A stretch of 64,000 nt of DNA from Elusimicrobiota bacterium (GCA_026388155.1 JAPLKI010000025.1:284931-348930); one strand, 5' to 3'. Shown: positions 39,357 through 47,772, counted from the first letter of the stretch. Numbers and translations are program-made. The notes: generated by a model not told the origin, from the letters alone.

Positions 39357-40772
39357 TTACGCGATCCTGAAATAGCCCACCAGACTGCATTGCAGCGGCC
39401 GGGAAAAATGGCCGGTTTTGGTTATGCCGTCGCCGGTGGGCGTACCTATGGACATTGAGGCGTAGCCCTCGCCAAGACCCAGACCGTGCAATGTGCAGGC
39501 GTTTTTCACGAATATAGAACAAGCCATGCGCCGGCCCATTTTTGTCATATTGCGCACATCAGTAGAATACATTCCCGCGGTGTGGTGATTTTCCCCCTCC
39601 GCGTAATAAGCAAGTTCAATTGCGGCGTCTATATCCCTTACCGCCGTTACGGGCAGCACCGGGCTGAGCTGCTCCGTCAGCACATAGGGATGATCGTTCG
39701 GCACTTCGGCCCAAAGCACGCGGATATCGTCCGAAATATCAAGGCCGATGGCTTTAGCCATCACGCTCGGGTTCTTACCCACGAAATCGCGGTTAAGCTT
39801 CGGCTCGCGGCCGGATTCAAGTATGGCGAGCTTCGTAAGCTGATCAATCTGCCTTGATGAAAGTTCATAAGCCCGCGGGTCTTTTCTCATGCACTCGAAG
39901 AAACCAGCCTTGGCTTTTTCGGTCACTATCACTTCTTTTTCCGCTATGCAAAGGACATTATTGTCAAAACCGCAGCCGGTTATTATCTCACGCGCACAAT
40001 CGGGGAAAACCGCGGTTTCATCCACCACGATGGGCGGATTGCCGGGGCCGGCCGCTATGGTTTTGCAGGCCTTGCCCGCGGTCATAGCCACTTTTACGAT
40101 GGCCGGACCGCCGGTCACGATGTTCATGCGCCCTTTCGGATGGGCCAACAGCTCGCGGGTGCTTTCCTGCGTGGGATTCGCCACGGTGGCGATAAGATCA
40201 GCCGGACCGCCGGCGGAGCGAACAACGCGTTCAAGGATGATCACCGCGTCCTGAACGCACTTTTTTGCCGCGGGATGCGGAGAAAACACAACGGAATTTC
40301 CGGCGGCAAGTATGCCTATCGCGTTGCTGATAATTGTAGCCACGGCGTTCGTTGAGGGTGTGATGGAGGCGACCACGCCGAACGGCGCGTATTCAACTAA
40401 AGTCAGGCCTTTGTCGCCGGTGTAGGACAGAGAGCGCAGGTCTTCAACTCCGGGAGTTTTTTTCGCCACCAGCAAATTTTTCTGTATTTTATCCGCCACG
40501 CGGCCCATGCCGGTTTCGGCCACCGCCATTGCGGCCCAGCGCCCGGCGTTTTCAATTGATGCGGCGCGCATGGCGGCTATTATTTTCTCTCTCGCCTCAA
40601 GACCAAGCTCCTGAAAAATTATCTGCGATTTTTCAGCCGCCTTGACGGCGGAATCCACCGTGTTAAATACCGGACCCTCACCCGCCGGCTCCGCGCCCGC
40701 GCTAAGACCGGGGTCCAGATTTTTTACCACCTCGGCGACTATTTTTTTAAGCTCTTCTTCGCTTATGGGCAT
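39357..40772 (-). CDS. CoA-acylating aldehyde dehydrogenase (PduP/EutE type)
   Basis: 471 aa. Residues 1-20 (MPISEEELKKIVAEVVKNLD) form an amphipathic encapsulation helix, followed by a linker and the dehydrogenase fold. SITPSTNAVATIISNAIGIL is the PduP/EutE-type cofactor segment and the catalytic Cys is in FDNNVLCIAEKEVIV. It oxidises acetaldehyde (from DeoC) with NAD+ and CoA to acetyl-CoA within the compartment. Related enzymes serve propanediol and ethanolamine compartments, but DeoC next door points to acetaldehyde. The start is 12 bp after a BMC-P gene. Confidence 0.95.
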   Translation of the reverse strand: MPISEEELKKIVAEVVKNLDPGLSAGAEPAGEGPVFNTVDSAVKAAEKSQIIFQELGLEAREKIIAAMRAASIENAGRWAAMAVAETGMGRVADKIQKNLLVAKKTPGVEDLRSLSYTGDKGLTLVEYAPFGVVASITPSTNAVATIISNAIGILAAGNSVVFSPHPAAKKCVQDAVIILERVVRSAGGPADLIATVANPTQESTRELLAHPKGRMNIVTGGPAIVKVAMTAGKACKTIAAGPGNPPIVVDETAVFPDCAREIITGCGFDNNVLCIAEKEVIVTEKAKAGFFECMRKDPRAYELSSRQIDQLTKLAILESGREPKLNRDFVGKNPSVMAKAIGLDISDDIRVLWAEVPNDHPYVLTEQLSPVLPVTAVRDIDAAIELAYYAEGENHHTAGMYSTDVRNMTKMGRRMACSIFVKNACTLHGLGLGEGYASMSIGTPTGDGITKTGHFSRPLQCSLVGYFRIA

Positions 40773-40784
40773 ATTTTACCCTGT

Positions 40785-41093
40785 TCAAACGCTCATTTTG
40801 TCGGTTTTCTTTGTAAATACCGCTTTACCGTCTTTTTCAATAGTGTCGACTATGGCAAAGATAGTGCAGTCAACAGGGGTATTCTCGGTTTTGGACGTCT
40901 GACGCGCGCTTGAACCCTGCACGATAAGCACCAGTTCCCCCTCACCGGCGCCGACAGAGTCGATACCGACCAAAGTATTGCCTTTCGGTTTGTCATCAAG
41001 GCCCACCGGCTGAACCATCAACAGCTTGGTACCCACCAGTTTGTCATCCTTACGGGTGCAAACGACATTGCCTACAACTCGTGCAAATAGCAT
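40785..41093 (-). CDS. eutN: BMC-P (EutN/CcmL) vertex protein 3
   Basis: 102 aa. MLFARVVGNVVCTRKDDKLV, LLMVQPVGLDDKPKGNTLVG, DSVGAGEGELVLIVQGSSAR and IFAIVDTIEKDG are typical EutN/CcmL blocks; the GSSAR motif is shared with many vertex proteins. It lies 12 bp before the aldehyde dehydrogenase, the only BMC junction with no hairpin. Confidence 0.94.
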   Translation of the reverse strand: MLFARVVGNVVCTRKDDKLVGTKLLMVQPVGLDDKPKGNTLVGIDSVGAGEGELVLIVQGSSARQTSKTENTPVDCTIFAIVDTIEKDGKAVFTKKTDKMSV

Positions 41094-41109
41094 GATTCCT
41101 CCAAAACGA

Positions 41110-41201
41110 AGTCTAAGAGTCTTGGGGTCGAGAGTCCTGGCGTCTTTATAAAGCGCGGCATTCCGCGGCTCTCAGACTCTTAGGCTCCCGACTCTCAGAC
41201 T
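41110..41201. repeat. Intergenic hairpin, word family AGTCTGAGAGTC
   Basis: AGTCTAAGAGTCTTGGGGTC and GAGAGTCCTGG on the left; CTCTCAGACTCTTAGGCTCC and CGACTCTCAGACT on the right. Between BMC-P and BMC-H genes. Confidence 0.8.
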
Positions 41202-41484
41202 ATTTCTTACGCGCTTCGCTTATCGGCAGTTTGCCTTCCAGATCCTGATGCGGCTGCGGTATCACATGCACGGAAACGAGTTCTCCCACTTTCTGCGCGG
41301 CGGCGGCGCCGGAGTCGCAGGCGGCCCTGCAGGCGGCAACTTCGCCCCTGAAAAGAATGGTAACAAGGCCAGAACCGATTTTCTCGTAGCCGACAATTTT
41401 TACATTGGCGGCTTTCACGGCGGCGTCAGCCGCTTCCACACAGGCCACTAAACCTTTTGTTTCTATCATTCCTAATGCTTCCAT
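41200..41484 (-). CDS. BMC-H hexameric shell protein
   Basis: 94 aa from [20 protein letters not shown], eight bases after ACGGAGG; an ATG two codons earlier leaves only two bases of spacing. Standard single BMC domain: [20 protein letters not shown] with the GSG pore loop, [20 protein letters not shown] and [11 protein letters not shown] Cys-rich short core (three Cys) distinguishes it from the BMC-H at 35681. Forms hexamer tiles. Confidence 0.95.
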   Translation of the reverse strand: MEALGMIETKGLVACVEAADAAVKAANVKIVGYEKIGSGLVTILFRGEVAACRAACDSGAAAAQKVGELVSVHVIPQPHQDLEGKLPISEARKK

Positions 41485-41509
41485 TTTCATATCCTCCGTT
41501 CGACTGTAT

Positions 41510-41617
41510 AGTGATTCAGTAATTCAGCGATTAAGTGATTAAGCATTAAAAATCCCGACGAATACTAACCCCTTTTCTTGAACTCAATCACTCATCACTC
41601 AATTATTTAATCACTTT
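41510..41617. repeat. Intergenic hairpin, word family AGTGATTCAGTAATT
   Basis: AGTGATTCAGTAATTCAGCG and ATTAAGTGATTAAGC on the left; CAATCACTCATCACTCAATT and ATTTAATCACTTTC on the right. Between BMC-H and pduL. Confidence 0.75.
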
Positions 41618-41619
41618 CC

Positions 41620-42252
41620 TCACACTATATACACCGGGTCGCTGTTTTTAAGGCCGGCGGCATTGGATTCTTCCACATCCAAGTGCAATTCCAAAGCGAA
41701 TTTCTCGGAAACACGGCAAAGGACCCTTTCAAAAATAGCTTCACGGTCGGTGCCGGCGCCGCAGCGCACGCGCACATGCTCACCGTCTTTGATCTTAAAA
41801 ATTTCGGCGTCTTTGGGATGAAAATGTATATGCCGCTTTGAAAGAATTACGCCGTTTTTTGTTGTAATGGTCCCCTTGGGGCCTGTTATTCTGATACCGG
41901 GAGAGTTTTCAAGTTTACCTGAGTCCCTTATGGGCGGCTCCAGTCCCAGGACTTTTGAGTCGGCCAGCGAAACTTCCACCTGAGTATAGGGACGGTAAGG
42001 GCCTATCATGCGCACATTTTTTATAGCGCCCTTCGGCCCCTCTATAGAAACAAGTTCGTTACAGGCGTAAAAACCCGGCTGGCGCAGCTGGCGGTACAGC
42101 ACAGGCTCGGCATCCGCGCCAAAGAGGGCTTTAAAATCCTCTTTGGTAAAGTGCACATGCCGGTTAGAAACTCCGACCGGCACCGGTTTATCCGCCCGTT
42201 CCTGCCGGAGTTTAAGGTCCTGCACTATTTCCTTCACCAGTTTTTCATCCAT
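41620..42252 (-). CDS. pduL: Phosphate propanoyl/acetyl transferase PduL
   Basis: 210 aa. The N-terminal MDEKLVKEIVQDLKLRQERA is an amphipathic encapsulation helix. Two PduL domains follow with the metal-binding histidines: VPVGVSNRHVHFTKEDFKAL, and ILSKRHIHFHPKDAEIFKIK followed by GEHVRVRCG. It converts acetyl-CoA and phosphate to acetyl phosphate, recycling CoA inside the shell. No acetate kinase gene is in the window, so ATP would be made from acetyl phosphate by an enzyme encoded elsewhere. Confidence 0.95.
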   Translation of the reverse strand: MDEKLVKEIVQDLKLRQERADKPVPVGVSNRHVHFTKEDFKALFGADAEPVLYRQLRQPGFYACNELVSIEGPKGAIKNVRMIGPYRPYTQVEVSLADSKVLGLEPPIRDSGKLENSPGIRITGPKGTITTKNGVILSKRHIHFHPKDAEIFKIKDGEHVRVRCGAGTDREAIFERVLCRVSEKFALELHLDVEESNAAGLKNSDPVYIV

Positions 42253-42257
42253 AAAAT

Positions 42258-42323
42258 CAGGCTTTAGGCTGAAGGAGAAGAAGCAGAATGCTGTTTGTTT
42301 ATCTTCCGCCTTCAGCCTAGCTT
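42258..42323. repeat. Intergenic hairpin, word family AGGCTGAAGGC
   Basis: TCAGGCTTTAGGCTGAAGG on the left pairs with CCGCCTTCAGCCTAGC on the right; purine-rich loop. Between pduL and tpiA. Confidence 0.7.
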
Positions 42324-42332
42324 TCTTAGCGC

Positions 42333-43109
42333 CTATCTCACCACCGCTTCCTGATAATGTATCACGCGCAGGAATTTATCCGCCTTGAGACTTTCTCCGC
42401 CGACCAGCGCGCCGTCGATATCGGGCTGGGCCATCAGTTCATCCACATTGTCGGCTTTAACCGAGCCTCCGTAAAGCACGCGCACGGCAAGCGCGAAATC
42501 TTTGCCGTATATGCGCTCGGCCTGCTTACGCACGAAAACATGCGCGTCCTGAGCCTGCTCCGGGGTGGCTGTCTTGCCGGTGCCGATGGCCCATACCGGC
42601 TCGTAAGCGATAATGACTTTAGCCGCGTCTGAAACCGGAATGCCGGAGAAAGCGCCGTTCAACTGGGTTTCAAGCACACGGTAGGTCTTCTGCGACTCCC
42701 GCTCTTCAAGCGTTTCACCTATGCAGAGCACCGGCGTAATCCCGGCTTTGATAACCGCTTTCATCTTTTTGTTTACGACCTCATCGGTTTCAAGAAAGAT
42801 CTTGCGCCGTTCCGAATGTCCTATTATGGCGTGGGTGCAGCCGGCGTCCAAAAGCTGCGAAGGCGAAACCGCGCCGGTAAAAGCCCCCTTTTCCTCCCAG
42901 CACACATCCTGTGAGGACAAAAATATCTTTGAACCGGCTATGGCTTCCTTCACAGCGTGCAAATTGGTGAATGTGGGGGCAAGCAGAACTTCGTGTTTCA
43001 GATCGGGGTCAAGCCCTTTTTTAATGGCGGCGGCGAGCTCGCGCGCCTCTTTAACGGTCAGGTGCATTTTCCAGTTCCCTGCTATAAGCGGTATTCTGTT
43101 TTTATTCAT
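42333..43109 (-). CDS. tpiA: Triose-phosphate isomerase
   Basis: 258 aa. AGNWKMHLTVKEA with catalytic Asn and Lys, His in AIIGHSERRKIFLE, Glu in IIAYEPVWAIGTGKTATPEQ, loop 7 VLYGGSVKADN and the LVGGESL end. It interconverts glyceraldehyde 3-phosphate and dihydroxyacetone phosphate, so it would drain the triose made by DeoC. TPI inside a BMC operon is unusual. It has no encapsulation helix and probably acts in the cytosol. A purine-rich AGAGG precedes the start. Confidence 0.96.
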   Translation of the reverse strand: MNKNRIPLIAGNWKMHLTVKEARELAAAIKKGLDPDLKHEVLLAPTFTNLHAVKEAIAGSKIFLSSQDVCWEEKGAFTGAVSPSQLLDAGCTHAIIGHSERRKIFLETDEVVNKKMKAVIKAGITPVLCIGETLEERESQKTYRVLETQLNGAFSGIPVSDAAKVIIAYEPVWAIGTGKTATPEQAQDAHVFVRKQAERIYGKDFALAVRVLYGGSVKADNVDELMAQPDIDGALVGGESLKADKFLRVIHYQEAVVR

Positions 43110-43130
43110 GGTTTTTCAGACCTCTGTGTT

Positions 43131-44465
43131 TTATTTTTTTAAACTCCGTTGCGCCAGATCTATAAAGCCGGCCGGATTCAGCACGTTCCCGTATTTTCCC
43201 GGCGAAGCGCTTTTTATCAGCATTTCTTTTACGGCCTCCGGGGTAAGCCCGGGATTAACCTGAAAACCCAAAGCCGCTACCCCTGCCAGATACGGCGTTG
43301 ACCAGCTTCTGCCCCCGACCGCATCAAATACGTACAGCTCAGCGCCCTGATAGCTTGCCCTGGTACGGCGGCCTCCGGGCACCCATAAAGGATATTTTCC
43401 CGTATCCCAGCTTTCCGGCATATAACTTTCCGGAAAATCCATGTCTTTCTCCAGATCCCTGGTGAGGTTCCCGAATTTTATTGTGTCCGGGTCGCAGGTT
43501 ATCATCAAAATATTATTTCCTTCGGCCTTATGCAGCGCCTCCAGCCATTTATCATAATTTTTAAACTGCCTGAACATTCCGGTGGATATGCTGACGACCC
43601 GTATTTTTTCATTGGCCGGAAGGCTTTTATTCATCTCAATGATAGTATTGAGCGCGTCCGTATAGTAAACATTATCCGCTTTCCAGGAGGGCACGGCCAG
43701 ATAATACAAGACCGCCTCCGGAGCCGTTCCTATGTTTTCGCCGACAGCGAAACTCGCGACTGACGGGCCATGCATTTGCGGACCGACTTCAGCCAATCCA
43801 GCCGCGTTATAATAAATGATGCGGGACACGTATTCTTTATGGCCGAGCAGAAGCGGCTGGTCTATAATGGCTATCCCCACTCCGCGCCCGGTAATTCCCG
43901 CTTTATGCAGTTTTTTTATGCCAAGTCCCGGGTTTTCACCGTTTTCCAATATCCGCGCAGGATCAAATCCGGCGGGAAGTTTTTCTTTGGCCGGCCATTC
44001 GGTTAGCGAGTCGAATGACATGTTCAGAAGGAACTCTTTGCTGTCCCGGAGATCCAGTTTGGCAAGAGAAACTCCCTGCAGGCCGAGGAAGCTGTCCAGC
44101 TTAAGCAGATCGGACGTATCTCGCAGCAAAGGCTTGCCTAAATCCACAGTTCGGCCGTTCACAAAAAGACGCGACAAAACGATGGGGCTGTCAGTTTGCA
44201 TTTGTTTGAACCATGCCGCGCCGCCATCCGGGTAAGCCAATTTAGTAAAAGTGCCGCCGCCGTCCGGGGCCGTTTCCTCATTGATCGGAGCACCGAACAT
44301 GTTTTTAAATTCACTTATATCCGTAACCCTGCGGATAATATTCCCTTTGACGATCTCAGCCTGAACCATCCCGGCAAAATCCCTGGTTTTATCGCCGTTC
44401 TCCACAGCAAAAGTCGAACCCGGCAGCAACAAAATCAAGGTCAATATAAAAGATTTGTTTTTCAT
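43131..44465 (-). CDS. Subtilisin-like (S8) serine peptidase, secreted
   Basis: 444 aa. Signal peptide MKNKSFILTLILLLPGSTFA. The S8 triad can be placed: Asp in GVGIAIIDQPLLLGH, His in MHGPSVASFAVG and Ser in RSWSTPYLAGVAALG, where the usual G-T-S-M-A is S-T-P-Y-L-A (Ser of W-S-T as nucleophile is likely). A ~150-residue N-terminal region precedes the catalytic domain and could be a propeptide. It sits between tpiA and pduT on the operon strand, odd for a compartment locus, since it should leave the cytosol. Confidence 0.78.
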   Translation of the reverse strand: MKNKSFILTLILLLPGSTFAVENGDKTRDFAGMVQAEIVKGNIIRRVTDISEFKNMFGAPINEETAPDGGGTFTKLAYPDGGAAWFKQMQTDSPIVLSRLFVNGRTVDLGKPLLRDTSDLLKLDSFLGLQGVSLAKLDLRDSKEFLLNMSFDSLTEWPAKEKLPAGFDPARILENGENPGLGIKKLHKAGITGRGVGIAIIDQPLLLGHKEYVSRIIYYNAAGLAEVGPQMHGPSVASFAVGENIGTAPEAVLYYLAVPSWKADNVYYTDALNTIIEMNKSLPANEKIRVVSISTGMFRQFKNYDKWLEALHKAEGNNILMITCDPDTIKFGNLTRDLEKDMDFPESYMPESWDTGKYPLWVPGGRRTRASYQGAELYVFDAVGGRSWSTPYLAGVAALGFQVNPGLTPEAVKEMLIKSASPGKYGNVLNPAGFIDLAQRSLKK

Positions 44466-44511
44466 AGTTATCCAAAAAACCGCACGCTGCGTTATATCGC
44501 AAACAGAGCAA

Positions 44512-45060
44512 TTATATCATTTCACTTAACAACTCTTTCCTGGGCTGGGGTATTACAACTTTTTCCACCAGCAAGCCCTTTTTCGCCACTACGGCGGCTC
44601 CGGCCTCCACGGCAGTTTGCGCCGCGGCGACAGTGCCCGTAAGCGTTACAAAAGCCTTTCCGCCCAGCGCCATGGCAAGGCGGATCTCAAGCAGCTTCAC
44701 CGAAGCGGATTTAACGGCGGCATCGGCCGCCTCTATAAGAGCTGAAACTGAAAACGCTTCTATAATGCCAAGCGACTCAAGCTCGCCCTCCGGAACCGTG
44801 CCCGCTATCGCCGGAAACACATCCGGGTGTATATTAGGGATTGCGAAGCTGTCCACAAGCGCATGAGCTGCTTTATTCGCCCCGGCTTCCACGGCGGCAT
44901 TTACATCGGCAACCGTGCCCGCCACAAGAATTATGTATTTCCCCGGGCATATCGATCTGGAAAGCAAAAGCTTGATATTGGATGTTTTCAGCATGGCATC
45001 GGCGGTCTCAAACCCCTTGGCCACGCTTGAAAGTTCAACGCCGCCTATAGAATTTAGCAT
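44512..45060 (-). CDS. pduT: BMC-T shell protein PduT (Fe-S type)
   Basis: 182 aa from MLNSIGGVELSSVAKGFETA, six bases after AGGA. Two BMC domains: first GGVELSSVAKGFETADAM, second ESLGIIEAFSVSALIEAADA. The first carries SRSICPGKYIILVAG; the Cys in this S-x-C-P-G-K-Y loop binds a [4Fe-4S] cluster at the trimer pore in PduT. It should conduct electrons across the shell to or from PduS, encoded just upstream. Confidence 0.93.
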   Translation of the reverse strand: MLNSIGGVELSSVAKGFETADAMLKTSNIKLLLSRSICPGKYIILVAGTVADVNAAVEAGANKAAHALVDSFAIPNIHPDVFPAIAGTVPEGELESLGIIEAFSVSALIEAADAAVKSASVKLLEIRLAMALGGKAFVTLTGTVAAAQTAVEAGAAVVAKKGLLVEKVVIPQPRKELLSEMI

Positions 45061-45077
45061 AGTCATTCCTGTTTGTT

Positions 45078-45126
45078 AGCGCTGAAGCCTGATGAATTTA
45101 CTTCAGCACTTCAGCGCTTCAGCTCT
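45078..45126. repeat. Intergenic hairpin, GCGCTGAAGC family
   Basis: AGCGCTGAAGCCTGATGAAT on the left; CTTCAGCACTTCAGCGCTTC on the right. Between pduT and pduS. Same words as 38645 and 39296. Confidence 0.75.
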
Positions 45127-45132
45127 TAAGTG

Positions 45133-46479
45133 CTATCTCACTATCTCCACGTATTTCTCGTTAACCTTCGCCACCGTGCCGGAAATGCTCGCGTGAACGG
45201 GGCAGCCAAGTTTATCCTCCGGCACACAACCCACCACCGCGCCTTTTTGCACGATTTCACCCGGCTTAACCGCCGGGACACAGGGAACTCCTATGTGCTG
45301 GGTCATTAAAATTTTCACCCCGGCAGGTTTATAGTCCGTATCAAGCCAGGGCGCATCCACATTGTATTCCGCAAGCCCCAGGCGCTTTATAAGTTTTGAA
45401 ACCGGAACCTTTCTAAAATCCCGGAGCGGGTGTACCGCATCCCCGCGCGGTGAACCCAAAGATGAGTTCTTTATATTTATCTTTTGTTCGCGCAGATCCG
45501 CCTTGGCGGAAACGCAGGCAGCCGACGGGTGCAGCCCTTCAGGGCAGGAATACAGACTGCAAAGAGAACACTCGCAGCAAAGCAGGGAGTACTGGCTGTG
45601 CAATTTGCGCTCCGGACCCGAGAAAAGCAGGTTGCGCATTACCCGGTGCGGCTGAACATTGTGGCCCAGTAAATACCGGGGACAGAGTTCGGTGCAGAAA
45701 GAACATTGGTCGCAGACGGACCTGCCTATGCGCGAGAACACGGAACGGCTTTGCGCCTTTTTGGCTATAAGCGGATGGCTGCGCGGCAAAACTATCAACC
45801 CTCCCGAGGCCTTGGTTATCGGAACATTAAGATCCAGTAAAACCTTGCCCATCATGGGCCCGCCGTCTATGGCGGCAACCGGCTCTTTTATTTTGGCTCC
45901 GCCGGCTATTTCAACGGCTTCGGCGTAGGAGATGCCGACCGGGACCTTTATGGTGCAGGGTTTTTTGACCGCGCCCGTGATGGTTACCCATTTTTCCGTC
46001 ACGGGGCAGTTTCGCGCAAGGGCCGCGTTGTAGAGCGTCTCCACATTGTTCACCACGCAGCCCGCTTCAAGCGGCAGGCCGCCCGGCGGAACAACGCGGC
46101 CCGTAACCTCGTAAACCAGACATTGCTCGTCGCCGGCCGGATAGTAGTCGCCAAGCTTTACCACGCGGATATTTTTTCTTGCGCGGGCTATTTCCTCAAG
46201 ACGCAGGATGGTTTTTTCGTGTTTTTTCTTGATGCCGACCACGCCCTCTCTTGCGCCGGTGGAGAGCATCATCAGCTCAAGGCCGTCAAAAACTTTTTCA
46301 GGGAAATATTCAAGCAGTTTCTGGTCTTTTTTCAGCAGCGGCTCGCATTCCGCCGCGTTCACAATAACGCAGTCGGCGCGGCTTTGCGCCTTAATATATG
46401 CCGGAAAGCCCGCTCCGCCGGCGCCCACCACGCCCGCAGCTCTCAGAACCCGGCCAAATTCAGAGGAAAAATCGGACAT
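45133..46479 (-). CDS. pduS: PduS/RnfC-like flavin iron-sulfur NADH dehydrogenase
   Basis: 448 aa. N-terminal FMN/NADH-binding RnfC-like part: GVVGAGGAGFPAYIKAQSRA, VNAAECEPLLKKDQ, GDYYPAGDEQCLVYEVTGR, PPGGLPLEAGCVVNNVETL. Then two 4Fe-4S motifs, CDQCSFCTELCPRYLLGH and CCECSLCSLYSCPEGL, and a C-terminal barrel-sandwich (PCVPAVKPGEIVQKGAVVG). It reoxidises NADH from the aldehyde dehydrogenase and passes electrons to the PduT cluster. First gene of the operon in transcription order, starting downstream of the aminotransferase. Confidence 0.95.
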   Translation of the reverse strand: MSDFSSEFGRVLRAAGVVGAGGAGFPAYIKAQSRADCVIVNAAECEPLLKKDQKLLEYFPEKVFDGLELMMLSTGAREGVVGIKKKHEKTILRLEEIARARKNIRVVKLGDYYPAGDEQCLVYEVTGRVVPPGGLPLEAGCVVNNVETLYNAALARNCPVTEKWVTITGAVKKPCTIKVPVGISYAEAVEIAGGAKIKEPVAAIDGGPMMGKVLLDLNVPITKASGGLIVLPRSHPLIAKKAQSRSVFSRIGRSVCDQCSFCTELCPRYLLGHNVQPHRVMRNLLFSGPERKLHSQYSLLCCECSLCSLYSCPEGLHPSAACVSAKADLREQKINIKNSSLGSPRGDAVHPLRDFRKVPVSKLIKRLGLAEYNVDAPWLDTDYKPAGVKILMTQHIGVPCVPAVKPGEIVQKGAVVGCVPEDKLGCPVHASISGTVAKVNEKYVEIVR

Positions 46480-46488
46480 AGTAAATTT

Positions 46489-46552
46489 GAGGGTAGAGTA
46501 TAAGGAGTTCCCAATATCTCTACCCTCTACACTAACCCCTATACCCTATTTT
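46489..46552. repeat. Intergenic hairpin, GAGGGTAGAGTA family
   Basis: GAGGGTAGAGTATAAGGAG on the left; TCTCTACCCTCTACACTAAC on the right; centre TAAGGAGTTCCCAA. Between pduS and the aminotransferase gene. Confidence 0.75.
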
Positions 46553-47772
46553 ACGACCATGCACTTTTTCACGGTATTGGCCAGGCGTTTTATGCCTTCT
46601 TCTATTTCATTTACGGTCGGATAGGAAAAATTCAGCCGCATGGTGTTTTTACCGGAACCATCGCAGTGAAAAGCGGAACCGATCACATAAGCGACATTTT
46701 CTTTTATCGCCTCCTTGAACATATCGTCGGCGCTCATCGCTTCCGGCAGGCGCACCCACAGGAAAAGGCCGCCCTCCGGCTTTGTCCAGGTAACGCCGTC
46801 AGGCATATACTTCTCAAGAGCGCCCACCATAGTGTCCTTCTTCAATTTATAGGTTTTTTTTATCACCTCTATGTGTTTTTCAAAATAACCAGTGCGCAGG
46901 AAGTCGGCCGCTATCAGCTGGTTCAGGCTGGAAGTGCAGAGGTCGAGCGACTGCTTGAGGATCTCCATCTTCTTTACGATCTGGGGATGGGCAAGTATTA
47001 CGCCGAGGCGCAGGCCCGGCGCGAAAGTTTTTGAGAACGTGAACAGGGAGATGATGTTGTCGGTCTTTCTGGAATTCTGGTCCAGGCGGTAAAGCATATC
47101 AGGCGCCTTTCCCTCAAAGCGTATTTGCCGGTAGGGAGAATCCTCTATGACGGCCACGTTATATTTTTCAGAAAGCTCTATGATTTTTTTTCGCTTTTCA
47201 CCGGAAAGGGTGACGCCGCTGGGATTCTGGAAGTCCGGCACCAGGTAGACGAACTTGTAATGCTCGTCCTGGTTCTTGAGCCAGTTAAGTTTTTCTTCAA
47301 GCACTTCAGTGCTTACCCCGTCGTCCTCAAGCTTTACACCCACGAAATCCGCGCCGTAGGACTTAAAAACCTGGAGCCCGCCCATGTAGCTCGGCATTTC
47401 CACCAGCACGGGGTCTGAGGCGTCAATAAAAAGACGGCCCACCAGGTCAAGCGCCTGCTGTGAGGCCGTGGTAACTATGAGATTTTCAGGCTTGGCGGTT
47501 ATCCCCTCGTATTTTTTCAGAAATTTTATAAATTCTTCTTTCAATTCCGGCAGGCCGTCGGTGGGGCCGTACTGCAGGGCCACCCTGCCTTTTTTAGCCA
47601 TTATTTCTTTTACGGATTCAGCCACAAAATCGTAAGGGAAATGTTCCGGATCCGGCAGGCCGCCGGCGAACGAGATGACACCCGGCTTGTTGGTCAGTTT
47701 AAGCAGCTCTCTTATTACGGATGCCTTGGTGCGCCTGGGCGCGGTTGCGAGATTTTTTGTTATATCGATCAT
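46546..47772 (-). CDS. PLP-dependent aminotransferase (class I/II, LysN-like)
   Basis: 408 aa fold-type I aminotransferase of the 2-aminoadipate/aromatic group. VISFAGGLPDPEHFP, LQYGPTDGLPELKEEF, TASQQALDLVGRLF, PDFQNPSGVTLS, and the PLP Lys in FTFSKTFAPGLRLG with Arg beyond. The closing NFSYPTVNEIEEGIKRL carries the substrate-carboxylate Arg nearby. Substrate not certain (2-aminoadipate, aromatic or alanine type). It precedes pduS with a 66-bp hairpin gap and could share its promoter; no functional tie to the compartment is evident. ACGGAGG precedes the start. Confidence 0.88.
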   Translation of the reverse strand: MIDITKNLATAPRRTKASVIRELLKLTNKPGVISFAGGLPDPEHFPYDFVAESVKEIMAKKGRVALQYGPTDGLPELKEEFIKFLKKYEGITAKPENLIVTTASQQALDLVGRLFIDASDPVLVEMPSYMGGLQVFKSYGADFVGVKLEDDGVSTEVLEEKLNWLKNQDEHYKFVYLVPDFQNPSGVTLSGEKRKKIIELSEKYNVAVIEDSPYRQIRFEGKAPDMLYRLDQNSRKTDNIISLFTFSKTFAPGLRLGVILAHPQIVKKMEILKQSLDLCTSSLNQLIAADFLRTGYFEKHIEVIKKTYKLKKDTMVGALEKYMPDGVTWTKPEGGLFLWVRLPEAMSADDMFKEAIKENVAYVIGSAFHCDGSGKNTMRLNFSYPTVNEIEEGIKRLANTVKKCMVVK

